Source: Cydia pomonella | Taxonomy: Eukaryota > Arthropoda > Insecta > Lepidoptera > Tortricidae | Direction of reading: 5' to 3' | NCBI RefSeq assembly: GCF_033807575.1 | Contig: NC_084713.1 | Location: 12,092,703-12,156,702, forward strand | DNA: 64,000 nt | Shown here: in pieces, positions 32,067 to 43,528 of the stretch | How the letters are laid out: every line of letters begins with the position of its first letter | Position numbering within the stretch: the stretch's first letter is position 1 | Program-made: the position numbers and the translations under genes | The notes under the pieces: generated by a model | What the model saw: only the letters and a program-made list of their open reading frames with translations | What the model was told of the DNA's origin: nothing | Database searches by the model: none

Positions 32067-35000
32067 TGTGACTAGCCATATGCCTATTGTAATATTAGCC
32101 TCGATTTTATATTAAAATACATAGAAAAATATCGAAATACCTTGTAAAAACAAGTCCTCTTCATTTGCATTTTTCATTCATAATTTCTCTGCGTATTCTG
32201 ACAATTACGACTTGAAGGACACGTTTCCGAATTTCACCACTTGTGATGACAATTAAATACGTAACATACAGTAAATATTCATTATTTTGGTTTATATCAA
32301 TGCGCGAAAATAATAAATAATATTAAGACCGCTAGTTGTTACCTGGTATTAGTTTTCTTTGAAAAGAATATTTGTAGTCTTACATGCATGTAAAAGGTAT
32401 AAGTATTGGTACAAAAAACATTGACTTACTTAATAATAAACATAAAATATTTCAATACAGGCGTTATTTTTAGAAAACAAAACTATAATACCTGAAATCA
32501 AATAATGGTGTTAGCATATTCATGTTTGACCGGTTTTGGAACGATCCCTTTTTTATCGATTGTTTTGGTCTACTTAAACTGACTATTAAGCAAATGCTGT
32601 CATTGTGAGCGTAAACGACATTGTGTGCGTGAACAAGGTAGTGTGCGTAGACGTCATTGAAATTATCTCCGTCTTTCTCTGAGCCGTGTATGCGAAAGAG
32701 ACACAGTTGATAATTGGCATTAATATGAACGTTATTGTATAGGGAGTATGGATTGGTAAATAAGATGTAACTTATGACCTTTCTTCATGAATCGTATGTC
32801 GTTACGTGCCGCGAAGCGAACAACCTCTTCTCTGATTTTGATGCCCTGGTACATCAAAGCTAGAAATACGTCATAAATTGTCGCCAGTCGCTGTTATGTC
32901 GCTATTGTGTCGCCATATTGTCGCTAGTCGCCAATGTATCGCCATTGTGTCGCTATTGTGTCGCTATATTGTCGCCAGTCGCTGTTATGTCGCTATTTTG
33001 TCGCCAGTCGCTAATATGTCGCTACTAAAGAGTATAAAAGGGCCGGAAAGTATGGTAGGGGGGGATTCATTCTTCGACTATCAGACTAGCAGTATCTCTG
33101 GCTTTGAGTAAGTCAAGTTTCTCTACTATTCTTTCTATTTGTTTGTGTTTGCTGGGAATTATCCTGGTGAATTTAAACTTGTAAGATTATGTCTGTGTTT
33201 GGCATTGCGGGGACAATGTTGTCGTAATGCTAAGCTTAGGCTATGGTGGAGATTCTTTACTTCCTTATTTGTGTTACTGTATTGTGAGTTTTTTGTTAGT
33301 AAAATTTAACTTTGTTATTTTACTATCTTTCTATGAGGTTAGTTTGTTATTTTATAAAGCCAGATCACTGTTTGGACTAACAGTTTGTCCATCTAAGCAG
33401 CTTCTCCCTAACGGTGACAAATTGCAGCTGTTTAGAAGTCTTTTGCTCCAGGTTGAGAGGACTTGGCGTCTCTTCTTTATCAACATAAGAGGCGAACATA
33501 CTCTCCCTAGTCTCAAAGTCCAGCTGTTAGATGAATGTGAGGGCATCACGTGCGTGCCATTGGGAGTAATCCCTACTCACTGAAGTCTGCAGTAATTGAG
33601 GCTAGGTCCCGTATTAAATATATTTATATATTTCGGTACTCTGGTTCGTGCTTGTGCTGGTTGCAGGGAAAACTTCTGTCGTGATTGATACCAAACACAA
33701 ACAAAGTCTTAGTCATGGCAGCGTTTCCCATGTGGCTAGTACGGGTGTGGGCTAGGTTGCCGATGTTTTTATATACATGCTAGGGCGGTCTATTCTCATC
33801 CACCGTGCCCACGTGGCGATGAGGAGGGGGCCAATCACACAGACACTAGGGTTTGCTATACCTCGGTTTTGTCGGCCGAATGCTTACAGCTTAGATTTAG
33901 GGATACACTTGTGTATGTTCCAAACCACTAGATCAATGGTAAGTACGATCTGTGTTCTGGACATACTAGATTAGGGACTAAGGGCAGGAATAGGGTAGAG
34001 TCACACACACTGTTATAGGGTCTCTCTTAGGTTTGGTCTATAAAGTTGATTGGTTGTTGTATATTTCTCTCTTAAAGGTTCTAATGACGTGAAGCTATGG
34101 TTTTATATCTTGTACTAATGCTAATATTGAGTGAAATATTGGTAATGGAGTCCAATTACCTAAATCTTACAGACTGTTACTTATCCTGAGTGGAAAATTG
34201 AAGGTTACCTGTAAAATCTTTTATCTATTTATTTACATTTCTGGGTTTTTTGGGTGTAGAGACGAAGTACTGAGTATTGCAATCAGGTTCTAAGGTATTT
34301 ATAAATTCAATTCTTAAATATCAAGTTGGGTTTAGGAACACAGGCTATTCTGGAATTAAGGAATGGTTTGTTTTAGAGACCCTTTGGCAGGCGAGCGCAG
34401 TCCATTGGAATCTTTGAGTGGAATAATGCTCACCTTGATATTTCGATCTCATAAAGTACAATAATGAGCTAAACTTGTACTTCGTTAATACATTTGAAAG
34501 GCCTGGGAATTCAGCCTTCCTTTAGCTATGGGGATTGGGTAATGGCTTAGTAGCCTTAGGTTTTGGATATGAAAAAAGATAAGTAAATGGTGTCTGACGA
34601 ATACTTATCGCTTCTCTTCGTCAGCCCCTAGGATTGCATAGGTTTCGAAGCGTTGGTCATAGCCCGTCTGGCTAATAAGATAGGAGTAGGTGGCCCGATT
34701 GATATTGCTAATCGGAGTAAGAGTCTTCAGACCTGCATCTAGCATTAGAGGCAGCACGTGAGAATAATTCACACCTCGCTTAGAAGATAATAGGTAATAA
34801 TATTTCATTTTAAAAGAATTGTGTGTAAATGGGCTTAACCCAGGAGTGCTGCTTCAATGTTACCCCGAAGACTTAATAGGAGTAGCAGGATTTTACCAAA
34901 AATATTTTTATATTTATATTATCTTACATGCTGCAATACTATTTTTATATTATCTTACATGCTGCAATACTATTTTTATATTATCTTACATGCTGCAATA

Positions 35001-35567
35001 CTATTTTTATATTATCTTACATGCTGCATTACTTTTCTAACGATTTAATATAAGCATATTTTAAATTACTTCAAAAATCACATTGACGTTTCTGTATTTG
35101 TAATTTAAGGCTACTCCCGTCGTCTACGACCTTGTGCGTGTGGGCGGAGCCTATATCCTTTACCACGACACTGCTCATACCTTGTCGATGGTTATATATT
35201 TTCATTCTACTTATAAGGTGTCATATTTAATATAGAAAAAGGTTGCTGAAGGTTGAATCTTAACATAATATCCTATCGATTATTTCCTATCATCATAATA
35301 AATTATTTAGTATAGTAAATTTCCGAGTCTTAACATCTAGGTAATACTTAATCTGGTAGAATCAGAGTCCAAGATTTAGTTGTTACTCATTAAAGAATCT
35401 AGGGAACCGCGGTTCACTTCGAGGGGTCCTAACCTTTAACTAGACGATCACTTGGCCAAATAATTGTTAAGGTAAAATTATTGTTGGGGTAAAATTATGA
35501 GGGTAGAATTTAAGGGTGGTATCAATTTTAAAGGTGAGGTACATTTTGGTAGGTAGGGGAGGGTACA
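32067..35567 (+). repeat. 3' LTR of the giant element
   Basis: This copy of 11,498-14,999 is offset by 20,569 bp (20,568 after the one-base indel). TATA box at 33,033-33,040. It ends GGGTACA and is followed at once by GCGG and unrelated sequence, whereas the 5' LTR continues into the PBS. Confidence 0.9.
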
Positions 35568-35571
35568 GCGG
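35568..35571. repeat. Target site duplication, right (GCGG)
   Basis: Matches 11,494-11,497. Confidence 0.8.
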
Positions 35572-37447
35572 AATGTTGCTATAATACCCGCATAGCGTTG
35601 TCTCGCTCAAACATTGGAGCGACGTGCGCTTCGCATCCAGTGTGATAAGTGTAGATACAGCTTGTATAGAAAAAAGCTTATAAAAAGAAATGAAACAATG
35701 TCCTAACAAGAATTCACCTCTCGCGATTCACTCATATTTTAGGAAATACTTCCGTGTTGGAATTAAATTGAAAAGAAAGAATTCAAGTTGAAGAAAGTGG
35801 GATTTAAGCAAAAAAAATGTAAAAAATTTAAACCCTTATATAAAAATCTCATCTTTTTCAAATTACTGCCCAAATGTTTGATATTCATTTTGGTACCTTT
35901 ATACAACTTTGGTGAAAATACAAGAATCAAAACCGTTCAAAGGACACACTTCTATTCAAGAAAATGTTTTTTAGGTTCCGTGGTCAACAATCACTACATT
36001 TCTTCATGTTCATATCGTCCGTTCATTTGCTTATATACTTATGTAATTATTTGTTTTAAAAGGGAGCAAAGTTGTTGTTCAGCCCTCGTGCTAATATTAA
36101 TACCCGTGCAAGCAAAAGATTTCAAAACTGAACCAGTAGTGTAGTGAGTGATTCTAAAAGTGGAATCTAAAGCGTTGCGAGGGTTCAAGGCACGAAGGTT
36201 AAACAAACTTTGCCTCCGAGTGAAACTCAACATTTTTCACCATACCAACGCGAGGAAAATACGAACTGTAAAACATTACATATTAAATCCAAATGAACGC
36301 TATTGAATATTTATGATTCAAAATCGTCACTTAAAAGTCAAAAAATAAGGAAACAACTCAAAATTTGCATCAAATTACTTTGCTACTATTGTGGATAAAA
36401 TGCAACTGTCTCGTCGGTTTTTGAAGTATCATGAGAGCCTTTATCAACTGGTGTGGTGAAAATAAATATTAAAATCTAAAAGAACTAATATTCGTTTGAA
36501 ACTATTAAACTTATGAAGTTTGAATAATATTCTGATATACGGACTTTTAAAAATTAAATCATGAACTAAAATAACAATATTCATAATGGATCCTCTGTAT
36601 ATTATGAATTTGATTTCATGCTATTTATAGCCCTCTATCATCTCTCCCCCCACTCCTTCTACTATATGGCCATTCATCGGCACTTTAGGGTTAGTTAATT
36701 CTAAAGTAACTTACCTACTAGTATTAGTACTTTAAGGTAGTCAACTAACTTTATTATAAGAAAAAAATTAGAGCTTCTAAGAGCAATACATCCCATTACC
36801 GTGATAACGTGTTAGGGACTAAGAAACACTTGTCTTCGTCACGTCTCAAGGCTTGGCACATCCAATTTGCCGTGAGATCTATGACAATAGCACCTCGAAG
36901 CATGAGCTCAGCGTATAATGCCACTTGATTTGTCCACGCAATACTAAATCTTATTACAATGGCAAAGAATCTATGCTGAACCCGGGTCCCACAGTGCAAT
37001 ATAAAAGCAGAATTAATTTGGCCAATGTTCTTGATAGATGACCCTTAATGGTACGACGTCGATTATTTCAGTTTGATTAGATTTTTGTACATCTGTCGAG
37101 TTAATTCAGCCTCGTTTAAATAGAGATAAGAGCCGTTTTTGCTTTTACTTAAAAAAGAATACGACATGACGAGCACATTCCTTATCGCTTCTTTCCTGGG
37201 TGCGGTTCGTGAGGTCTACGCCTATCAGATACGTCATCATACCTACATTAATTAAAATTGTATTCATTAACTTAAATAAGTGATTCAGGACTATCCATTA
37301 GTTACCTCCAGGTGATTAATTATGCTATGAATGACTTTGTTAGGGACTTATTTCATTTGCCTGACCCCTGCCTATTAAGTTGGGTTGGAATTTTGGTAGC
37401 ATAAGTATACTTACATGTAACTCATATAATATATAATACTCATATAA
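35572..37447. other. Lepidopteran repeat pieces, no gene
   Basis: A TTTTAGGTTCCGTGGTCAAC phrase at about 35,968 and a CTCAACATTTTTCACCATACCAACGCGAGG block near 36,230 resemble common lepidopteran interspersed repeats. A 118-codon frame at 35,788-36,144 spans them and is not a gene. Confidence 0.5.
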
Positions 37448-37869
37448 TAATAGCATGCACCACATTTCTAGAGTTCTTGATACATTTTAGCAAAAGTGTA
37501 GTGTAGTGTAGTGTTTAGGTTGCTAGAGCTCAACGAAGGGAGGGAGGGGTGTTAGGGTCGGCAACGCGCATGTAACTCATCTGGAGTTGCAGGCGTACAT
37601 AGGCTACGGAGACTGCTTACCATCAGGTGGGCCGTATGCCTGTTTGCCACCGGCGTAGTATAAAAAAAAATGGGGTCCACGCCACAGGCCTGATGGTAAG
37701 CAGTCTCAGTAGCCTAATGTACGCCTGCAACTCCAGAGGAGATACATGCGCGTTGCCGACCCTAACACCCCTCCCTCCCTTCGTTGAGCTCTAGCAACCT
37801 AAACACTACACTACACTACACTTTTGCTAAAATGTATCAAGAACTCTAGAAATGTGGTGCATGCTATTA
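37448..37869. mobile_element. Long hairpin element, ~180-bp arms
   Basis: Arms 37,448-37,626 and 37,690-37,869 are reverse complements at about 95% or better around a 63-bp loop. Each arm contains a GTAGT microsatellite-like run, AGGGAGGGAGGGGTGTTAGG and the block GGTCGGCAACGCGCATG...TTGCAGGCGT...CTGCTTACCATCAG, a well-known lepidopteran repeat module. Target duplication not determined. Confidence 0.85.
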
Positions 37870-38126
37870 GAACTCCAATAAAAATGTGATCTGCTAGATA
37901 TGCTAATTTCACAGATATATTGTTCCGTGATAGGTAAAGACATTTTACTACTGTTCTATATAGGACTACACTAGGTCGGTAGGTATACAATTTAAGTGAG
38001 ATGGTTCGTAAATTAAATTGTGTGATAAATTAAGGTAGGTGCCTGTGTTTATTAGGTATATTAGGTATACCTAAGTATATATATATCAAGGCAAGCTTAT
38101 GTTTGGTCAGTTTCGAAGCAGACACT
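37870..38126. other. No gene recognised
   Basis: AT-rich spacer with short TAGGTATAC repeats. Confidence 0.35.
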
Positions 38127-38230
38127 ATTTATTTTTATTGCACAATACAAAAAGTACAAATGGCGGACTTAATGCCTTAAGGCATTCTCTACCAGTCAAC
38201 CATTGGGCCAAACAGAAACTTACAATTGGT
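38127..38230 (-). mobile_element. 3' UTR fragment of a CR1/L2-like retrotransposon
   Basis: TTATTTTTATTGCACAATAC followed by AAATGGCGGACTTAATGCC and ACCAGTCAACCATTGGG matches the layout of the fragment at 41,902-42,384 (tattctttattgtgcacca ... aggcggtcttatcgc ... ccagacaacctttggg). Both would be the 3' UTR of one family on the minus strand. Confidence 0.6.
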
Positions 38231-39065
38231 GCGGAAAAGAAAATCAGTACAGAGAGATAAAACTCACTATCTGTTTATTAAGAATGAAATTGTATAATAT
38301 TGTAATTTCATCATTCCATTTCACATTTAATTCACTCAATTTGGTAATAGTTACTTAAAATTAACATCATTCGTACAGAAATAAGTAAAAATAAAATATT
38401 GAGACAAAGCTCCAAACTAAGCCGTCTCCAAACTAAGTCGTACTAGGTGACTAGGTACCGTGAATGTATCTCACGTAGGTATCCGAGTTTCACATTATTA
38501 GATCTAGTTATATTACACAAAATTTTCCTAATATCTGTGACATCGAAAGAAATGTAGACATGAACATCAGAGGAATATATGAAGAATTAAATTATAGAAT
38601 ATACTTATTCATTTTTGTTCTTCAATAAAAATGGAAAACAATTTAGCACATATTATTGTGTTGCCACTTTTAAATGCCCACTTTTACTCCCCACACTTTA
38701 ATTAAAAACTTAATAACAATGTAACAATGATTTATTAAATTAAATTGCATCCAGATTACGTCACTTATTTTACTCCCTATAGCAAAATGGCAAGTCATTC
38801 ATAATACGTTGGTCCCTCTAACATTCTCATCTAACGGTGTAAAAAGCTCGCCACTAAACCTCTATTTCTAAATAATTCGACTCCAAGACCACAACTAGTG
38901 ACGAGACGTATATGATTTCAGGCCTGAGTGGAAAAAAAACTGTATCTTACTCGAGGTGCAATCGGAAGTTATATACTCTGTAATCACTATGCTACACCAA
39001 ACCTTTTCGGCTTACCGTTGTGACGTTAGCTAGTTCTTATTTTTAGAGTACCTCAAAAGGAATAA
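38231..39065. other. No gene recognised
   Basis: AT-rich, no frame or repeat that I can name. Confidence 0.35.
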
Positions 39066-39535
39066 ACGGAACCCTTATAAGATCACTTTGTTGCCCGTAT
39101 GTCTGTCGGTCAAAACCCTTTATCTCGGGAACGCATGGAGGATGTGAAACTACCCAGACTTTGAAATATCTATGATACCATGGTTGCAATAAATAAATAT
39201 GATATAAATTAAAACCATATACTCAGGTCTATAGTCCCTTGATCTGTGAAAAAATCAAACTTCTAAGATGACGTAAGAAAAGATACGACCGTTTATGCCG
39301 CAAAAACTTATAGTTATTTCGACATTCTCAAGGGAACCAAAATTTATAGCGTACTTTGTATCGTCTGAAATTTCTGAAAAGTATACAATTGTAATTGTAT
39401 CGGAGACCAAATGCTTTTGGAGATTTTTCCAAAACTTTTTATAATAAATAGGTAGGTACCTACAAATTTGTACGGAACCTTCGGGGGGGGGGGGGGGGGG
39501 GGGGGCAAGTTTGACTCGCACTTGTTCGGTTTTTT
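39066..39535. repeat. Lepidopteran repeat ending in a G22 tract
   Basis: Starts AACGGAACCCTTATAAGATC, with TGTCTGTCGGTCAAAACCCTTTATCTCGGGAACGC, and ends ACGGAACCTTC, a G run of about 22, then AGTTTGACTCGCACTTGTTCGGTTTTTT. This is a common lepidopteran interspersed repeat; the frames with proline runs are its G tract read backwards. Confidence 0.65.
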
Positions 39536-39720
39536 ACACAACACAATATAAAACTTAATTATGAAGATTATTATGAAGATTTAACTGAAAAACTTAGATT
39601 CATAAACCTAGTTAGTTTCTTCGAGAGAAACAAGAGAAAGTAATGAGACTGTTAGCTGTCAGCTGAAATTCTTTTCTTGTTCTGAATCCGCGCAGCTAGT
39701 TGGTATCCACCACGCTATTA

Positions 39721-40418
39721 AAAAAAAACGGCCAAGAGCATGTCGGGCCACGCTCAGTGTAGGGTTCCGTAGTTACTCTTCCGTCACAATAAGCTAAACT
39801 GGAGCTTAAAGTATAGTAAATTGTTAACCAAGGGATGAAACGGTACCTTTCACCCAAGTTGAACAAATAGGCAAATTTGCATAATCAGTACCTAATTAAA
39901 GTAAGTCTTTTTACTATGAAGGGAAAACTTTTTGCGATAACTCAAAAACAGCTAAACTGATCATGTCCGCTATAGTTTTCATTTAATGTCTTTCTTAAGC
40001 TCTACTTCCACGATTTTTTTCATATTTTTTGGACCTATGGTTCAAAAGTTAGAGGGGGGGGGGACACATTTTATTTTTCTTACGGAGCGATTATCTCCAA
40101 ATATATTAACTTTATCAAAAAATGTTTTTTGAAAACCCCTATTAGTTTTGAAAGACCTTTCCAACGATACAGCACACTCTAGGGTTGAAGCGAAAAAAAA
40201 ATTTCACCCCCACTTTACGTGTAGGGGAGGTACCCTAAAAGTTAAAAAAAAATGATTTTATTGTACGACTTTTTCGGCTTTATTGATTTATATATCCATG
40301 CCAAATTTCAGCTTTCTAGCACTAACGACTACGAAGCAAAGCCTTGGACAGACAGACAGACAGACAGACAGACGGACATGGCGAAACTATAAGGGTTCCT
40401 AGTTGACTACGGAACCCT
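39721..40418. repeat. Lepidopteran interspersed repeat, second copy type
   Basis: AAACGGCCAAGAGCATGTCGGGCCACGCTCAGTGTAGGGTTCCGTAG opens the element and a GACAGACA run followed by GGGTTCCTAGTTGACTACGGAACCCT closes it. AGGGTTCCGTA and TACGGAACCCT are inverted near the ends, as in the 1-804 element. Non-coding. Confidence 0.7.
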
Positions 40419-40789
40419 AAAAATGAATTAGCATATACATAACATTGAAACCTAGGTTTACATGTATAAGAACAAAATATTATATAATACTATCTGTAAA
40501 TAGGTATTTATTATTAAGTTTTTATTTCATTATTTTTTTTTGATAACGCTTGACGCGAGAAGAGTTAATTTAGAAAATTAAGCGTTGTGAAACTTTATCA
40601 ATTTTATCGCATAAAATATACTCCTAGGTACCATTCACTTGACATTAAGTTTTAAGGATACATATATCCACATTTAATTTTTAAAAACCTTATATATGAA
40701 AAATCTAAATTTACTAGAAAGGTGAAAATATTAGGATGATAAATGCAGCAGCAATACAGTTGCAACATTACTGCTACAAATAATAGTAC

Positions 40790-41014
40790 ATTACGATACA
40801 AGTGCGAAAAATAGGAAATTCGAAACGAGTGGCGATAAATTAAAACACGACCGAAGGGAGTGTTTTAAATCGACACGAGTTGCGAATTACCTATTCGCAC
40901 ATGTATCGTACAACGTTTTACAGTACATATGGCTCTTTAAAGTTTCGACATAGTTACATAATGTGCTACTTTACGCACTAGTGCGGAAAAGTAGCACCAT
41001 ATGTACTGTAAAAT
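40790..41014. mobile_element. Two-hairpin foldback element, copy 2
   Basis: About 90% identical to 9,814-10,038 and slightly closer to 45,138-45,362. The palindromes TACGATACAAGTGCGAA / TTCGCACATGTATCGTA and TTTTACAGTACATATGG / CCATATGTACTGTAAAA are nearly perfect here. Confidence 0.85.
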
Positions 41015-41901
41015 AAGTAACGCGTTGAATATCAGGAAAAGGGTTAACGTTCTTACAGTGATATTCCTGCAGTCGTAATCGGAACGTTTCCGTTTCCGCT
41101 TACGAGACGGAATATTTCCATCATGGGAAGGATACAGCACATCACTAACGTTAGTACAATGTGACTAAGTATGCGAGTTGTAATCGTGCATACGGACGCA
41201 GCTGCGGGGAAGCGAGTTACGATGACTCCGCAAAACGCCGCGTATCTCCAACTTTATCTGCAAGCCATGCTCCTCGAGTGAAACTTTCCGCATATCGATG
41301 TTTGCGGACTTTTTGCGGAGGTTGAGCGCAAACTTTACCTGCGTACAGATTTCAAAGGTAATTAGGTTGGTAAATACCCGGTTAAGTTCAATATGACATA
41401 ATGCATCTCGAGTCATATTGTACTGGGAGTCGATTTCCGAATTTAGATCGATCGATTTCGTGTTCTTCCTTTAATATCTATAATAATTGAATTGCAAAGT
41501 AGTGGTTAGTGCCACTAGATTCTCTATTCATATCGCTCGTATTTAAAAAAAAAATAGCATTTCGCCGTTTTCCACAGATTTTCGAGAGCGCACGAAATTA
41601 AATAATCGGCCCCGGAGCCCGACGCTGATAACAATATTTTATGGTTTGATCCTGTTTTGACACGACCTTGAAGATCGCTCACGCTGATTGGTGTAAGCGA
41701 AATGAGGTGAAAGTCATATTTGAAAAACGGACCAATTACGAACATGATTATCAAGGTCTTTCTGTTACCTTTTAATTTGACAAATAGATATTAGCTGGTT
41801 TAAAAAGTGGAAATATAAAATAATAGTCAGTTGTTCATAAAGCGTTAGGTATCAAGGAATTTAATTTGAGTACGATTTCGAACCTGGTCACAGTGACACT
41901 A
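41015..41901. other. No gene recognised
   Basis: The stretch around 41,640-41,710 (CACGACCTTGAAGATCGCTCACGCTGATTGG) is related to one at about 43,720-43,750, so part of this is another interspersed repeat. Confidence 0.4.
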
Positions 41902-42160
41902 GTAAGTAAGTAAGTAAGTAAGTAAATATTCTTTATTGTGCACCATACAGTTAAAAATAGACAGGAAATGAAAAAACACGTAAAAGTTAGGTAACAACAG
42001 GCGGTCTTATCGCTAAGAAGCGATCTCTTCCAGACAACCTTTGGGTAGCAGGAAACTATGAACTTACAACATTGAACGGGTAGTGCCGATATACATATAA
42101 TTCAACAAAATGAAGACGCAAACAATATAATACATACCTACATACTAATAAAATAAATAA

Positions 42161-42244
<84 letters not shown>

Positions 42245-42384
42245 GCATTATATATTATACAATCATAAATAAAGGCAAGTTAAGCCAGCGAAAGGTTTTT
42301 GAAAACGGGAAGGGATTTAGCACGTCTAATGTCTAATGGCAAAGCATTCCACATCCGAACAGCACGAAAAGAAAAAGAGTTGCT
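41902..42384 (-). mobile_element. 5'-truncated CR1/L2-like retrotransposon 3' end
   Basis: Minus-strand codons 42,384-42,280 read SNSFSFRAVRMWNALPLD followed by IRRAKSLPVFKNLSLA and a stop. W-N-A-L-P..I-R....L..F-K is the canonical carboxyl end of CR1/L2-type ORF2. A 3' UTR follows to 41,927 and a (TTAC)n tail at 41,902-41,925. An (AT)n microsatellite of about 80 bp (42,162-42,241) has expanded within the 3' UTR. Confidence 0.8.
42162..42241. repeat. (AT)n microsatellite, ~40 repeats
   Basis: Uninterrupted alternating AT for about 80 bp. Confidence 0.97.
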
Positions 42385-43212
42385 ATAAAATAATAATAAT
42401 AGTATTAGGCTGCTAGCGATTGATTGATTTTCACTGTGCCAAGGTACGAAATGGAATGCAAATTAAATTATTTGACTGTACATGAAAAACCAATCCAATC
42501 TTTTTCCTGAAATCGACTTAAAATTATTAGGCTCTTTGTAATTAATTTTACTTTGAGGTAAATAATTTTAATTTGCGGTTAGCAATTACATAATTGGATG
42601 TGTATCCAAATACTAAATTGGATGTAAAATCAATCTAACAGCAATGTTTTATACATCCAAAGTAACCGCGTTGTATATAAGCACAAACTGTCGCATTCAG
42701 TTCAAGGATCTTTCCTTTAGAGCTACCGATTAGACTCCATATTGTATGTTCAGTGAAAATATTGGCTCCTTCCTACTTTCCTTTGATGGATCTTCTGTAA
42801 CTCCTGCTCTTTTATTCTTCCTCTTTTTAAGGATTTTTTCCTTCATTTTTATGGCTAACAAGCACCAAAAAATTTTTCATTGAAATCTGCTTCATATAAT
42901 GTAGATTCTAGTCTCCTAATGATTATTTTATAAGGAAATATTGTCACCTAAGAATTTGATCAGTAATGAAAGCGACACCGTGTAGATGTCGCGCACGAGA
43001 TATATCGGAAATAGAACGCAACCGCAAAACTTTTTAACAAAAAGGAAGTACAAACAATTGTGAAACAGTAGCAGTTGCGCAAACTCTCACATACTCCTGG
43101 AGGCCGATTCTGTTTTAACAATATCATATGGTTTTAATTATAATTTGATTTTACCTTGAGTCAGCATGCGCCATTGCACCAATTAGTGTAAGGCACTAAA
43201 GTTACCGTTCAA
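42385..43212. other. No gene recognised
   Basis: AT-rich, with several ATTGGATGT repeats; no coding sequence. Confidence 0.35.
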
Positions 43213-43528
43213 ATTCAGACTACACCAGCATTACTGCGGCAGCAATGCAGTTGGCAGTAATGTCGCACTTTAAATGTCAAAATCGATGTTAATAATTAAA
43301 AAAAAATTGAATTATTATTTTAAAATTTGCTGACTTTAGATGAGGTCTTGGTAGCTTAGTTGGTAGAGCGCTGGAGTATCGATCCAGAGGCCGTGATTGC
43401 AAGTCTCATCCGGGCAGTAATTTTTTCACTTTTAAATTTATCGATGTTCATATCCGGATTATTGGCACTTGTGGTAGCAATACAGTTGGCAGTATTGCAG
43501 TGGTACCTAATCGTGGTGTAATCTGAAT
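43213..43528. mobile_element. Element with ATTCAGAYTACACCA inverted ends enclosing a tRNA-like SINE
   Basis: ATTCAGACTACACCA at 43,213 and its complement TGGTGTAATCTGAAT ending at 43,528 are terminal inverted repeats. GCAATRCAGTTGGCAGTA occurs near both ends but in the same orientation. Between them, 43,339-43,417 is tRNA-like: A box TAGCTTAGTTGG, anticodon stem CTGGA/TCCAG and a degenerate B box. Confidence 0.6.
43339..43417 (+). pseudogene. tRNA-derived SINE head
   Basis: GGTAGCTTAGTTGGTAGAGCG is an A box with D arm, and the anticodon stem pairs perfectly over 5 bp with the 7-nt loop GTATCGA. The B box is decayed (TTGCAAGTCTC) and the T stem does not pair, so this is a relic. Confidence 0.65.

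Larger units (their letters stand above)
11498..35567 (+). mobile_element. Giant non-autonomous LTR retrotransposon (LARD-like), with nested insertions
   Basis: Two direct repeats of 3,502 and 3,501 bp start TGTGACTAGCC and end GGGTACA. They are bounded outside by the same 4 bp, GCGG (11,494-11,497 and 35,568-35,571), as expected for a Ty3/gypsy-type integration. TGGTGCCGTGACCG lies 3 bp inside the left repeat, the position of a primer binding site, and a G-rich tract (TTTGGGGGCGAT) abuts the right repeat, the position of a polypurine tract. The interior of 17.1 kb includes a Helitron (6.4 kb) and a truncated non-LTR element (0.5 kb), leaving about 10 kb. I find no gag, protease, RT, RNase H, integrase or env remnant in it. 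It must therefore have been moved by proteins from another element. Only about five differences separate the LTRs, so the insertion is recent. Confidence 0.88.

Noticed and set aside
11498..35567. The 3.5-kb repeats as a simple segmental duplication or assembly artefact
   Set aside because: The TG...CA ends, matching GCGG flanks, PBS-like sequence and G-rich tract all fall exactly at the repeat boundaries. An artefact cannot be fully excluded without reads.
35788..36144. 118-codon plus-strand frame
   Set aside because: Runs through pieces of interspersed repeats and has no protein-like pattern.
39255..39544. Proline-run frames
   Set aside because: Reverse translation of the G22 tract in an interspersed repeat.
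42056..42244. Frame of alternating Tyr-Ile
   Set aside because: Translation of the (AT)n microsatellite.
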